This document shows, one piece after another, positions 16,781 to 23,847 of a DNA stretch of 64,000 nucleotides. The position numbers and the translations under genes were made by a program. The stretch comes from Streptomyces sp. NBRC 110028. Lineage in GTDB: Bacteria; Actinomycetota; Actinomycetes; Streptomycetales; Streptomycetaceae. Location of the stretch: assembly GCF_001417735.1 (NCBI RefSeq), contig NZ_BBUZ01000023.1:595570-659569 (forward strand), read 5' to 3'. A model generated the notes under the pieces. That model ran no database searches, was not told the DNA's origin, and saw nothing but the letters and a program-made list of their open reading frames with translations. Numbering within the stretch: position 1 is the first letter of the stretch; every line of letters starts with the position of its first letter.

Positions 16781-17156
16781 GCGCCCGTCCCCTCCGGCTC
16801 AGGTGCTCCGACCGGCTACAGATAGCCGAGTATCCAGCACCACGGCCATCCGGAGTACGGTCTTCACGATCACAGCACTATCTCAGCCCGCAATCCGTTT
16901 CCGTCCCGGCTTTTGATGAAGCGCTCAAGATCAGCGCTCCCCCACACTCCTAACCAGGGAGAGGCAGCTCGAACCACACGGTTTTTCCGGCCCGGTCCCG
17001 CCGGGGTCCGACATCTCGGCCCTCAGCACGGAACGCGGCGCGCCGGTTTCGCGACGGGCGTACACACGCGGCCCGATCGGGCCACCCATACCCGGGATCC
17101 CGCCCCGAGTACCGCCGCGGGGCCGTCCCCGTGGGACCGAAAGAGCTGAAAGGGGT
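16781..17156. other. Intergenic region containing a gene scar
   Basis: 376 bp between the phosphatase start and the NUDIX stop. The part near 16810-16900 is AT-richer and probably holds the phosphatase promoter. The remainder carries the C-terminal scar described separately at 16950-17009 and no intact gene. Confidence 0.4.
16950..17009 (-). pseudogene. C-terminal remnant of an RsbW-like ATPase/SpoIIE phosphatase
   Basis: On the minus strand the codons ending in TAG at 16950-16952 read AGKTVWFELPLPG. This matches the conserved end of the ATPase domain (compare GKTVWFELALP in the neighbouring phosphatase). Upstream of about 17010 the frame no longer resembles the family and there is no start. 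It is a short scar of a second, largely deleted paralogue beside the intact gene. Confidence 0.6.
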
Positions 17157-17576
17157 TCAGTGGGCGCGCGGATGGAGGTGTTCCGCGGCGCGCAGCCGCC
17201 GGACCGCCTCCGCGACCGCGGGCCGGTCCTCGTCCAGCCAGTCGACCTCGTCCACCCGGTCGGGGGTGAGCCAGCGCAGCTCGTCGTGGTCCTCCAGCGG
17301 ACGCGGCTCGCCGGAGCGCAGCGCGGCGGTCCACACCCGCAGCACATAGCCGGGCTTCAGCGGCCATTCGCCGGGCAGCGGCTCCAGCGGCTCGACCTCG
17401 ACGCCCAGTTCCTCGCGCAGCTCCCGCACCAGGGCCTGCGGCGGGGTCTCACCGGGCTCGGCCTTGCCGCCGGGCAGCTCCCAGCGCCCGGCCAGCTCGG
17501 GCGGGGCGCTGCGCCGCGCGGCCAGCAGCCGCCCCCGGTCGAACACCGCTCCGCCCACCACCACGCGCACCGTCAT
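17157..17576 (-). CDS. NUDIX hydrolase, MutT-like (d)NTP pyrophosphohydrolase
   Basis: Soluble 139-aa enzyme. The NUDIX box is complete (GGKAEPGETPPQALVREL followed by REELGV), matching the GX5EX7REUXEEXGU pattern at about residues 36-58. The sequence before it (VVVGGAVFDRGRLLAARRSA, then WELPGG) is typical of MutT/8-oxo-dGTP hydrolases, which clean oxidised nucleotides from the pool, though many NUDIX proteins of this size act on other nucleoside diphosphate derivatives. It begins with ATG at 17576 and is separated from the next minus-strand gene by a strong hairpin, so it is probably transcribed alone. Confidence 0.88.
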   Translation of the reverse strand: MTVRVVVGGAVFDRGRLLAARRSAPPELAGRWELPGGKAEPGETPPQALVRELREELGVEVEPLEPLPGEWPLKPGYVLRVWTAALRSGEPRPLEDHDELRWLTPDRVDEVDWLDEDRPAVAEAVRRLRAAEHLHPRAH

Positions 17577-17607
17577 GCCCGCACTCTAGGGGGTGCCGCG
17601 CGCAAGG

Positions 17608-17658
17608 CCGGCGGGCCGGAGTCTCCCGCCGGACGAACGGGAGACTCCGGCCCGCCGG
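17608..17658 (-). terminator. Long perfect hairpin terminator
   Basis: A 21-bp arm at 17608-17628 (CCGGCGGGCCGGAGTCTCCC, then G) has its exact complement at 17638-17658, with a 9-nt loop. It follows the stop (17702) of the 61-residue protein gene and precedes the NUDIX gene. Confidence 0.75.
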
Positions 17659-17701
17659 TGGCAAGGCCATGTGCGGGCGGTCCGGGTGGATACGGGCGGC
17701 G

Positions 17702-17887
17702 TCAGCCCGCGTGCCCGGTCGCGGCGGTCCGCTCGACGACGTAGAGCTGTTCCTGCCCTTGGGTCTCAAGCCGGTCGGCGACCTCCTGGGCCTCCGTACG
17801 CGTGGCGTAGCGGCCGACGCGATAGCGGTTGCCGTTGCCGTCCTGGCGGATGACGAGCCATGGCAGCGCGGCGTTGCCGTCACTCAT
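17702..17887 (-). CDS. Small SPOR-like hypothetical protein
   Basis: 61 aa, MSDGNAALPWLVIRQDGNGN, then RYRVGRYATRTEAQEVADRL and a hydrophobic-charged tail. The pattern of a beta-strand, an R-VG-YATRTEAQ-VA turn-helix, and a closing strand (QLYVVER) resembles a single SPOR/SPOR-like repeat or the short Streptomyces proteins annotated as such, but the identity is too short to be sure. The ATG at 17887 has GGAGGGG eight bases upstream; an upstream in-frame ATG would add nine residues without a ribosome site. It is monocistronic, with a strong hairpin downstream. No signal peptide is seen, so it is probably cytoplasmic. Confidence 0.65.
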   Translation of the reverse strand: MSDGNAALPWLVIRQDGNGNRYRVGRYATRTEAQEVADRLETQGQEQLYVVERTAATGHAG

Positions 17888-18035
17888 CTCTCCGCCCCCT
17901 CCGTTGTGGCGCACCCGGGCACGCGTCTGGGCGACACCGTCAAGGAAATCCCGTTCCGCATATGCCCGAGCCTACGCCCTACCTTCACGCAGCGGATACG
18001 TGTTCTCACAACGAGGCACGCATCCGGCCACGTCC

Positions 18036-19688
18036 TCAACCGCGCACGAAAACCTTCTCCCGCTCCGCCTCGCCGGTCAGCTCCTCGGCCGGGGTCTCGG
18101 CCAGCTCGCGCTCGGCCTGCAGCAGCGTGGGATTGCGCCACGCGCTGCGCACGCCCCAGTTGTAGAAGCCGAGGGCGAGCAGGCTGACGACCAGGATGTC
18201 CCAGCCCTCGGGCAGATAGCCGCGGCCGCCGAACTCCGTACCACCGGCCCATGACACCGCGGCCATGACCAGCAGGTACGTCACCATCCAGGCTCCGGCC
18301 GTCAGATGCGGCTTCAGCTCGGCCCACGGCTTGCGCAGCTCGTACCAGGCCCAGATCGGCAGGCCGATCGCCATGATGAAGATGACCTTGCCGGTGAGCG
18401 GCCAGCGGGCCCAGTAGAGGACGAGCGAGCCGAAGACCATCGCGATCGGCGCGATGACCGGCATCGCGCGCAGCTTCACCGGGCGCGGCAGGTCCGGGGA
18501 GAGCTTGCGCAGCGACATCACGGCGACGGGGCCGGTGACGTACGAGATGACGGTCGCCACGGAGACGATCTCGGCCAGCGAGCCCCAGCCGCGGAAGACC
18601 GCGAGGAAGGCGAAGGCGATCACCAGGTTGAGCACCAGCGCCGGGCGCGGGATGCCGGTCTTCGGGTCGACCTTGCCGAAGACGCCGGGCAGGTGACCGT
18701 TCTCCTGGACGCCCTGGACCATGCGGGAGGTGGTGGCCGCGTAGATCATGCCGGTGCCGGACGGGGAGACGAAGGCGTCCGCGTACAGCAGCAGCGCCAG
18801 CCAGTTCAGCCCCCAGGCGAGGGAGAGGTCGGCGAGCGGGGAGTTGTACGAGAGCTGGGCCCAGCCGCCGTGCGCGAGGTCGGCCGCCGGGACGGCGGTC
18901 AGGAACGCGATCTGCAGGGCTACGTAGATCGCCAGCGCGATGAGGATGGAGCTGATGACGGCCTTGGGCAGCGCCTTGCCCGGGTTGCGGGCCTCACCCG
19001 CCATGTTGAGCGGCGACTGGAAGCCGTTGTAGGCCCAGACGATGCCGGAGACGGCGACGGCGGTGAACACCGAGCTCCAGCCGTTCGGCGTGAAGCCGCC
19101 GTTGTCGGTGATGTTGCCGGTGTCGAAGTGCGACATCAGCAGGGCGCCCGCGGTCAGCGTGGGCACGACGACCTTGAAGACCGTGATCGCGGTGTTGGTC
19201 TTCGCGAAGAGGGTGATCGCGAACCAGTTGAGGAAGAAGTAGAAGACCAGCAGCACGGACGCGAGCGCGACACCGCTCCCGGTCAGCTCCTTCCCGTCGT
19301 ACAGCGCCTTGGCCCAGCCGAAGTCCCAGGAACTCATGTACTGGACGGACGCGGTCGCCTCACCGGGGATGACGGAGACGATCGCGATCCAGTTGGCCCA
19401 GGCCGCCAGGTATCCGGCCAGCGAGCCGTGCGAGTACTGGCCGTACCGCACCATGCCGCCGGCCTTGGGGAACATCGAACCGAGTTCGGAGTACGTCAGG
19501 GCGATGGTCAGGGCGACCGCCGCACCGATCACCCAGGCGACGATGGCGGCCGGGCCCGCCAGCGCCGCGGCCCGCGCGGCACCGAAGAGCCAGCCGGAGC
19601 CGATGATCGAGCCGAGGCCGACAGCGGTGAGAGCCACCGTGCCCAATGACCGTTTGTAATGCGAATGGGAAACCTGTTCTGTGCTCAA
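18036..19688 (-). CDS. APC-superfamily amino-acid permease
   Basis: Polytopic inner-membrane transporter, 550 aa, with about 12 hydrophobic helices after a short polar N-terminus. Helix 1 carries the APC substrate-site pattern (VGLGSIIGSGWLFGAA), and helix 6 carries the matching unwound segment near IVWAYNGFQSPLNMAGEARN. The C-terminal 90 residues include two extra helices and a charged tail (LLQAERELAETPAEELTGEA). The family moves amino acids or amines with protons or by exchange; aspartate/glutamate-type substrates are plausible but unproven. The start is a TTG at 19688, where the frame first opens after AAAGGAG. It stands alone. Confidence 0.88.
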   Translation of the reverse strand: MSTEQVSHSHYKRSLGTVALTAVGLGSIIGSGWLFGAARAAALAGPAAIVAWVIGAAVALTIALTYSELGSMFPKAGGMVRYGQYSHGSLAGYLAAWANWIAIVSVIPGEATASVQYMSSWDFGWAKALYDGKELTGSGVALASVLLVFYFFLNWFAITLFAKTNTAITVFKVVVPTLTAGALLMSHFDTGNITDNGGFTPNGWSSVFTAVAVSGIVWAYNGFQSPLNMAGEARNPGKALPKAVISSILIALAIYVALQIAFLTAVPAADLAHGGWAQLSYNSPLADLSLAWGLNWLALLLYADAFVSPSGTGMIYAATTSRMVQGVQENGHLPGVFGKVDPKTGIPRPALVLNLVIAFAFLAVFRGWGSLAEIVSVATVISYVTGPVAVMSLRKLSPDLPRPVKLRAMPVIAPIAMVFGSLVLYWARWPLTGKVIFIMAIGLPIWAWYELRKPWAELKPHLTAGAWMVTYLLVMAAVSWAGGTEFGGRGYLPEGWDILVVSLLALGFYNWGVRSAWRNPTLLQAERELAETPAEELTGEAEREKVFVRG

Positions 19689-20190
19689 CGTCCCTCACGC
19701 TCCTTTCGCCCCCCTGACCTGATGTAAACGCGCGCCATCGTACAAGCGAATTAAGGGTGCGCTTTACGGGTTTGAGGTCGATCTGAGCTATCGGCAATAG
19801 CGTGTGATCCACGCAACACACCTATACGGCGAGCGCCTTGCGGAGCGCATATGGGCCGCCACCGGAAGGGCCTTCGCAAAACCTCTACGGACCCGGCACG
19901 GCATGCGACGCCAGGTGAAGCCTCGCTGGCCAGATGGTACGGACCGGTCGGCGGCGGCGCCCCTCACCGCGGCCGTCATTCCGCTGCGATATCGCCGAAT
20001 GCGTCCGTTTCGATATCACCGCACGTAGTCATTCGAATGCATGTGTTTTGTAGAGCGGAGTCCGGGGAAGAAGGGGCCACCCACAAACCAACAAGCTCAT
20101 ATTAAGCTCAAGTTGACCGCGCCCGAAGAAAGACCAGCCGAATAAATTACCGGCCCTTTGCCCGGCCCGACTCTCTTACGACCGCCGCCG
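19689..20190. other. Intergenic region, AT-richer, no gene seen
   Basis: About 500 bp. It holds the promoter region of the APC permease (19700-19800) and a 3' flank of the GntR gene. A direct repeat CGATATCGCCG/CGATATCACCG occurs at 19987-19997 and 20011-20021 (24 bp apart), possibly a pair of regulator sites. Short frames here have poor codon bias and no ribosome sites. Confidence 0.35.
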
Positions 20191-20943
20191 TCACTTCACC
20201 GGCAGGTGGTACGCGACCCGATAGCGCTCGGCCAGCGTCACCACGTCCGCCGTCTCCACGGGCCGACCGCCCGCGAAGTACGTACGGGAGATCACGAGCA
20301 CCACATGGCCCGGCACCCCGCCGAGCGCCAGCACCTCCTCGGCGAGGCCCGGACGGGCCCCGACCTCCTCCGCCACGTTGTCCACCACGATGTCGACGGC
20401 CGCCATCCGCTCGACCACCCCGCGCCCGGCGAGCGGCCCCTCCTCGGGCAGCATCACGGGGGTGCGCCCGGTGACGGCCAGCGGCTCCCATGACGTGGAG
20501 AGCATCACCGGCTCATTCGCCGCCCGGAAGAGATACCGGGTGCGCATGACGCGCTCACCCGGCTCGATCCGCAGCCGCTCGGCGATCTCCGGGCTCGCCT
20601 CCTCCTGCTCACTGCCGGACTCCCAGGTGCCGCTGACCCGGTCGTCCCCCTGCTCCTGCCGGAACGGGCTGGACTCGCCCCGGGCGCGATAGCCGGTACG
20701 CATCAGACGGCGCGGGACGGGCTGCGCGCGGACATACGTGCCCGACCCGGAGCGGCCCTCGACCAGGCCCTCGGCCATCAGCACCTTGCGGGCTTCGAGG
20801 GCGACGGTGTCCGAGACCCCGTACTCCTCGCGTATCCGCGCCTGGGAGGGGAGGCGGGCATGCGGTGGCAGATCGCCCGCGACGATCTTCTTCCGGAGGT
20901 CGTCGGCGACCCGGAGGTATGCGGGCTGGTCACCAAAGGCCAC
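20191..20943 (-). CDS. GntR-family transcriptional regulator with UTRA effector domain
   Basis: DNA-binding regulator, 250 aa. The winged helix spans about residues 6-72 (AYLRVADDLRKKIVAGDLPP, PSQARIREEYGVSDTVALEA, RSGSGTYV). The UTRA small-molecule domain follows from about 90 (MRTRYLFRAANEPVMLSTSW; VDNVAEEVGARPGLAEEVLA; ISRTYFAGGRPVETADVVTL). HutC/UTRA regulators usually repress a neighbouring uptake or catabolic gene and sometimes themselves. Two GTG codons are possible, 20949 and 20943; only the second has GGGAG at proper spacing. A perfect palindrome lies 35 bp upstream and is a likely operator. Confidence 0.9.
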   Translation of the reverse strand: MAFGDQPAYLRVADDLRKKIVAGDLPPHARLPSQARIREEYGVSDTVALEARKVLMAEGLVEGRSGSGTYVRAQPVPRRLMRTGYRARGESSPFRQEQGDDRVSGTWESGSEQEEASPEIAERLRIEPGERVMRTRYLFRAANEPVMLSTSWEPLAVTGRTPVMLPEEGPLAGRGVVERMAAVDIVVDNVAEEVGARPGLAEEVLALGGVPGHVVLVISRTYFAGGRPVETADVVTLAERYRVAYHLPVK

Positions 20944-20963
20944 GTGCACTCCCAGGGTTGACA

Positions 20964-21007
20964 GTCAGCAACAGCTTGACAACCGACGGTTGTCGATAGC
21001 AACTGAC
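20964..21007. promoter_or_regulatory. GntR operator candidate: perfect palindrome in an extended dyad
   Basis: GACAACCGACGGTTGTC at 20978-20994 is a perfect inverted repeat (8-bp arms, one central base). Outside it GTCAG (20964-20968) and CTGAC (21003-21007) form a second inverted pair. The position, 35-60 bp upstream of the GntR start, suits autoregulation or control of a divergent promoter. Binding by this GntR protein is inferred. Confidence 0.6.
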
Positions 21008-21187
21008 GGCCAGAGCTTCACTAGAAGTGGTGAACTGCAGTTCGGGGACGTTTACCCCGACAGGGATCCGGTTCACCCGCATTCATGACGATCATCAGCC
21101 CTCGCCCGGCCCGCGGGCCGCCCACCGAGGAGACCCCCGCCGGCGTGGTCAGCGCGTCCGGCCCCGCCCCCCACCGCCGCGATCGGT

Positions 21188-21799
21188 TCACAGCCACGCG
21201 TCGACGGCGGCTGCGAGGTCGTCCTGGCTGTCGAAGACGTGCCCGTTCATGCCGACGGCCCGCGCCGCGCGGACGTTCTCCTCGCGGTCGTCGACGAAGA
21301 GGAAGTCGGCGGGTACTGCGCGCAGGGCGACGACCGAGTGCTGGAAGGCGGCCGGATCGGGCTTGGCCGCACCGATCTTCCCGGAGAACGCCATGTGGTC
21401 GAGGTCGTGCAGCCAGGGCTGGGCGGCGAGGAAGGCGTCCGCGTGGTCCGCCGGGATGTTGGACAGCAGGGCGACCCGGGCGCGGTCCCGCAGGGTCCGC
21501 ACGTAGGTGACCATGCGGTCGTCGACGCGGGACCAGCTGTCGATGTCGGTGAGCCGCAGCTCTTCGATCGTGTCGGCGTCGGCAGGGCGGGACAGCGAGT
21601 GCAGTACGTCGGTCCAGTACGCGGATGCGGTGTGCCGGCCGGCGTCGTAGGGCGGGCGGTGGGTCCAGTAGGCCGTGGTGAAGGCGTCGGCGGAGGTGCG
21701 GCAGCGGGCGGCCATCTTCTCCAGGGCGCCCGGGCGTTGGTGGCGGGCGATGACCCCGAAGAGGTCGAAGAGCACGATGCGGCGGCGGTCGGTGGTCAT
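21188..21799 (-). CDS. HAD-superfamily hydrolase
   Basis: Cytoplasmic phosphatase or dehalogenase-type protein, 203 aa. The nucleophile motif is VLFDLFGVI near residues 10-18 (Asp present, but the usual +2 Asp is Phe). Motif II is ALLSNIP, motif III KIGAAKPDPAAF and motif IV FLFVDDREENV, as in subfamily IA proteins. The ATG at 21799 is the best start (MTTDRRRIVLFD); the frame is open upstream but runs into the LLM oxidoreductase gene. It lies 35 bp downstream of that gene on the same strand, so the two probably form an operon. The substrate is unknown. Confidence 0.85.
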   Translation of the reverse strand: MTTDRRRIVLFDLFGVIARHQRPGALEKMAARCRTSADAFTTAYWTHRPPYDAGRHTASAYWTDVLHSLSRPADADTIEELRLTDIDSWSRVDDRMVTYVRTLRDRARVALLSNIPADHADAFLAAQPWLHDLDHMAFSGKIGAAKPDPAAFQHSVVALRAVPADFLFVDDREENVRAARAVGMNGHVFDSQDDLAAAVDAWL

Positions 21800-21834
21800 G
21801 AGGGTCGGTTCCCTTGGGTCTCGGGGCGTCGAGT

Positions 21835-22821
21835 TCAGTGCCGGCCGGGCAGTACGCGGGCGAGGGAATCGAGGGCGGCCAGGGCGTCGGGGCCCGCCGG
21901 GGCGAGCACGACGCTGGTCGCTCCGGCGGCGTGGCGGGCGTCGATCGCCGCGCGGGCTTGGGCGGGGGTGCCGGCGATGCTCAGCTGACGGACCCAGTCG
22001 GCGGGCATCGTCCGGGCGAAGTGCCGGGCGTCGGGGCTGGCGGCGCGGTGTGCGTGCAGTTCCTCGGCGAAGGGCAGGGGGTCGATGTGCGCGGCCCACT
22101 GCGGCTCACCAACCGACTCCAGGCCGGCGCGGACACGGGTCAGGGCGGCTTCCTCGTCGTCGTCCACGGCTGCAGCGTCGTAGACGACGGTCTCCCGAGG
22201 GTTCGCGGAGGCGCCCAGGTTGCGCAGGGAGGCGGTGATGTACGCGGGTGCGGCGGGCTCGGCCAGCAGGAGCCCGTCGGCGACCTCGCCCGCGACTGCC
22301 TGCGACTTGGGGCCGCGGACGCCAAGAATCACCGGGGGGACGATGTCCGGGATCTCGGTGAGGACCACGCCTTCGCAGCGGACGTACCGGCCGTTCTCGG
22401 GACCGGGCTCACCCGCGATGAGCAGCCGCAGCGCCCTCGCGTACTCCTTGATCAGCGTCAGAGGGCTTTCGGGCCAGGACCCGACCTGGCGCATCCAGCC
22501 GGGCATGCCGTGGCCGATCCCCGCGATGAGCCGGCCGGGGTGGAGCTGGGCGAGGGTGGCCAGTTCCATCGCGGCGAAGGCCACGTTGCGGGCGCCGGCG
22601 GGCATGATCCCGATCCCTACGGTGAGGTTCTTGGTGGAGGCCAGGACGGTGGCGGCCTGGGCGACACCGCCGCGCCAGCCGAGGTCCTCCACCACCCAGA
22701 CCTGGTCGAACCCCAGCTCCTCGGCGCGCCGGACATAAGGCAGCACCTCGGCGACGGGGAGATCGAGCGGCAGCATCACACCGACAGCGCCGCGGGCGGG
22801 GGGTGCGGGTGACTCGGACAA
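21835..22821 (-). CDS. LLM-class flavin-dependent oxidoreductase
   Basis: Luciferase-like TIM-barrel protein, 328 aa, expected to use FMN or F420. Characteristic segments are GVMLPLDLPVAEVLPYVRRA, the strand FDQVWVVEDLGW, VGIGIMPAGARN, the loop HPGRLIAGIGHGMPGWMRQV and the C-terminal AGTPAQARAAIDARHAAGAT. The spacing and the HGMPGWMRQVG segment resemble the F420-dependent branch, but the cofactor cannot be fixed from sequence. The start is a TTG at 22821 with AAGGAG seven bases upstream. It is followed 35 bp later by the HAD gene and preceded by a decayed transporter gene with its own hairpin. Confidence 0.88.
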   Translation of the reverse strand: MSESPAPPARGAVGVMLPLDLPVAEVLPYVRRAEELGFDQVWVVEDLGWRGGVAQAATVLASTKNLTVGIGIMPAGARNVAFAAMELATLAQLHPGRLIAGIGHGMPGWMRQVGSWPESPLTLIKEYARALRLLIAGEPGPENGRYVRCEGVVLTEIPDIVPPVILGVRGPKSQAVAGEVADGLLLAEPAAPAYITASLRNLGASANPRETVVYDAAAVDDDEEAALTRVRAGLESVGEPQWAAHIDPLPFAEELHAHRAASPDARHFARTMPADWVRQLSIAGTPAQARAAIDARHAAGATSVVLAPAGPDALAALDSLARVLPGRH

Positions 22822-22882
22822 CTGGGGCTCCTTCGGTCGGCTGAGGGCGTTGCTCCCGGCCCTGGTGACCGGGGGAGGAGAG

Positions 22883-22920
22883 CTTGTGCGGCACGGTTGT
22901 CAGGGACCGTGCCGCACAAG
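22883..22920 (-). terminator. Hairpin terminator downstream of the decayed MFS gene
   Basis: Perfect 15-bp inverted repeat CTTGTGCGGCACGGT (22883-22897) and ACCGTGCCGCACAAG (22906-22920). It begins 4 bp past the stop codon of the MFS remnant on the minus strand. Confidence 0.7.
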
Positions 22921-22923
22921 CGG

Positions 22924-23533
22924 TCAGTGGCTGCCGACCGCCATCTCGGGGCGGCGGGCGCGGTCGGGTCCGGTGTGCGGGACGCCGGCGCGCACGGCGG
23001 TGGTCGCGCACAGCAGGGTCAACAGGAGTGCGGGGCGCTCCAGTCGTTGGCGGCGCCCTCGCACGGGATCACCATCAGCGCCAGGACGGCCGGCGGCCGG
23101 ACCCGGCCCGTGCTGCCGGAGCCCTCGGCGGGCGGTGACGTCCCGGCCTCCTCCGCAAAGCCCGCGCTCTCGACGTCGGGAGCGGCAGGCACCGGACGCC
23201 TTCTCCACGTGCACGGCGTGGGCGTTCACGCTCACGTCCGGGCAGCCGTTGCGGAGCCCGAAGACCAGCAGCGCGGCGGCCGGCGTCCACGGGTCGTGGG
23301 CGAGACCGGGCAGGAACAGGGTCGTACCGCAGAGGACGCCGCCGGCCGGCACCACGGTGCGGGTGCCGTAGCGGTCGGTCAGCGGACCCGCCACCCGCAT
23401 GCCCACGACTGCCCCGAGCCCGAGCACCACCAGCAGGCCGCCGAGCGTCGCGTGGCACGAAGGAGACATAGGCCGCCACGCGGGCGGCTCGCAGGGAACG
23501 TTCCACACCGACACCGTAACGAACATGCGACAT
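22924..23533 (-). pseudogene. Decayed MFS transporter gene with internal deletions
   Basis: The minus strand encodes pieces of a 12-helix major facilitator protein. An N-terminal segment RVAAYVSF is followed, in another frame, by LGGLLVVLGLGAVVGMRVAG, motif A GPLTDRYGTRTVV and the next two helices. After VSVNAHAVHVEKA the reading turns into Arg-rich non-membrane sequence, and then a C-terminal-like LLLTLLCATTAVRAGVPHTG leads to the stop at 22924. A full-length gene would be about 1.2 kb; only about 600 bp remain. At least two internal deletions or frameshifts are needed to explain it. No function is expected. Confidence 0.7.
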
Positions 23534-23592
23534 GTTTGAAAAGCTGGATATTGAACACGCCGATTGTTCGTTTCTTGGGGGGCAATCGCGGC

Positions 23593-23831
23593 ATGAGCAA
23601 CGCAGACCGGCACGGGCTGATCGCGAAGGTCGTCAGGGACTCCGGAAGAAGGCGGGCATCGCCTCCGCCCGCCGCGTCATCGCCGCCGCCGACAGCAGCA
23701 AACTCGGCCACACCGCCTGCGCCCACGTCGGCCCCGCCGCCCTCGTGCACACCCTCGTCACGGACACCACCGCGGCCGCCGGGGAAGTCACCGCGCTCGA
23801 AGCCGACGGCACCGTCGTGCGGACCGTGTGA
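23593..23831 (+). pseudogene. DeoR/GlpR-family regulator with its centre deleted
   Basis: The ATG at 23593 starts MSNADRHGLIAKVVRDSGR, matching the first residues of DeoR-type regulators just before the helix-turn-helix. The sequence then jumps, with a frame change, to the C-terminal end of the family: KKAGIASARRVIAAADSSKL, GHTACAHVGPAALVHTLVTD, stopping at 23831. About 160-180 central residues, including most of the DNA-binding and sugar-phosphate domains, are missing. It is divergent from the decayed MFS gene, as a regulator/transporter pair would be. Confidence 0.7.
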
Positions 23832-23847
23832 CCCTGCGCCCCGGGCG

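Noticed and set aside
21085..21187. Truncated gene divergent from the GntR regulator (ATG at 21085)
   Set aside because: Only about 35 codons without recognisable homology before running into antisense of the HAD gene; no ribosome site.
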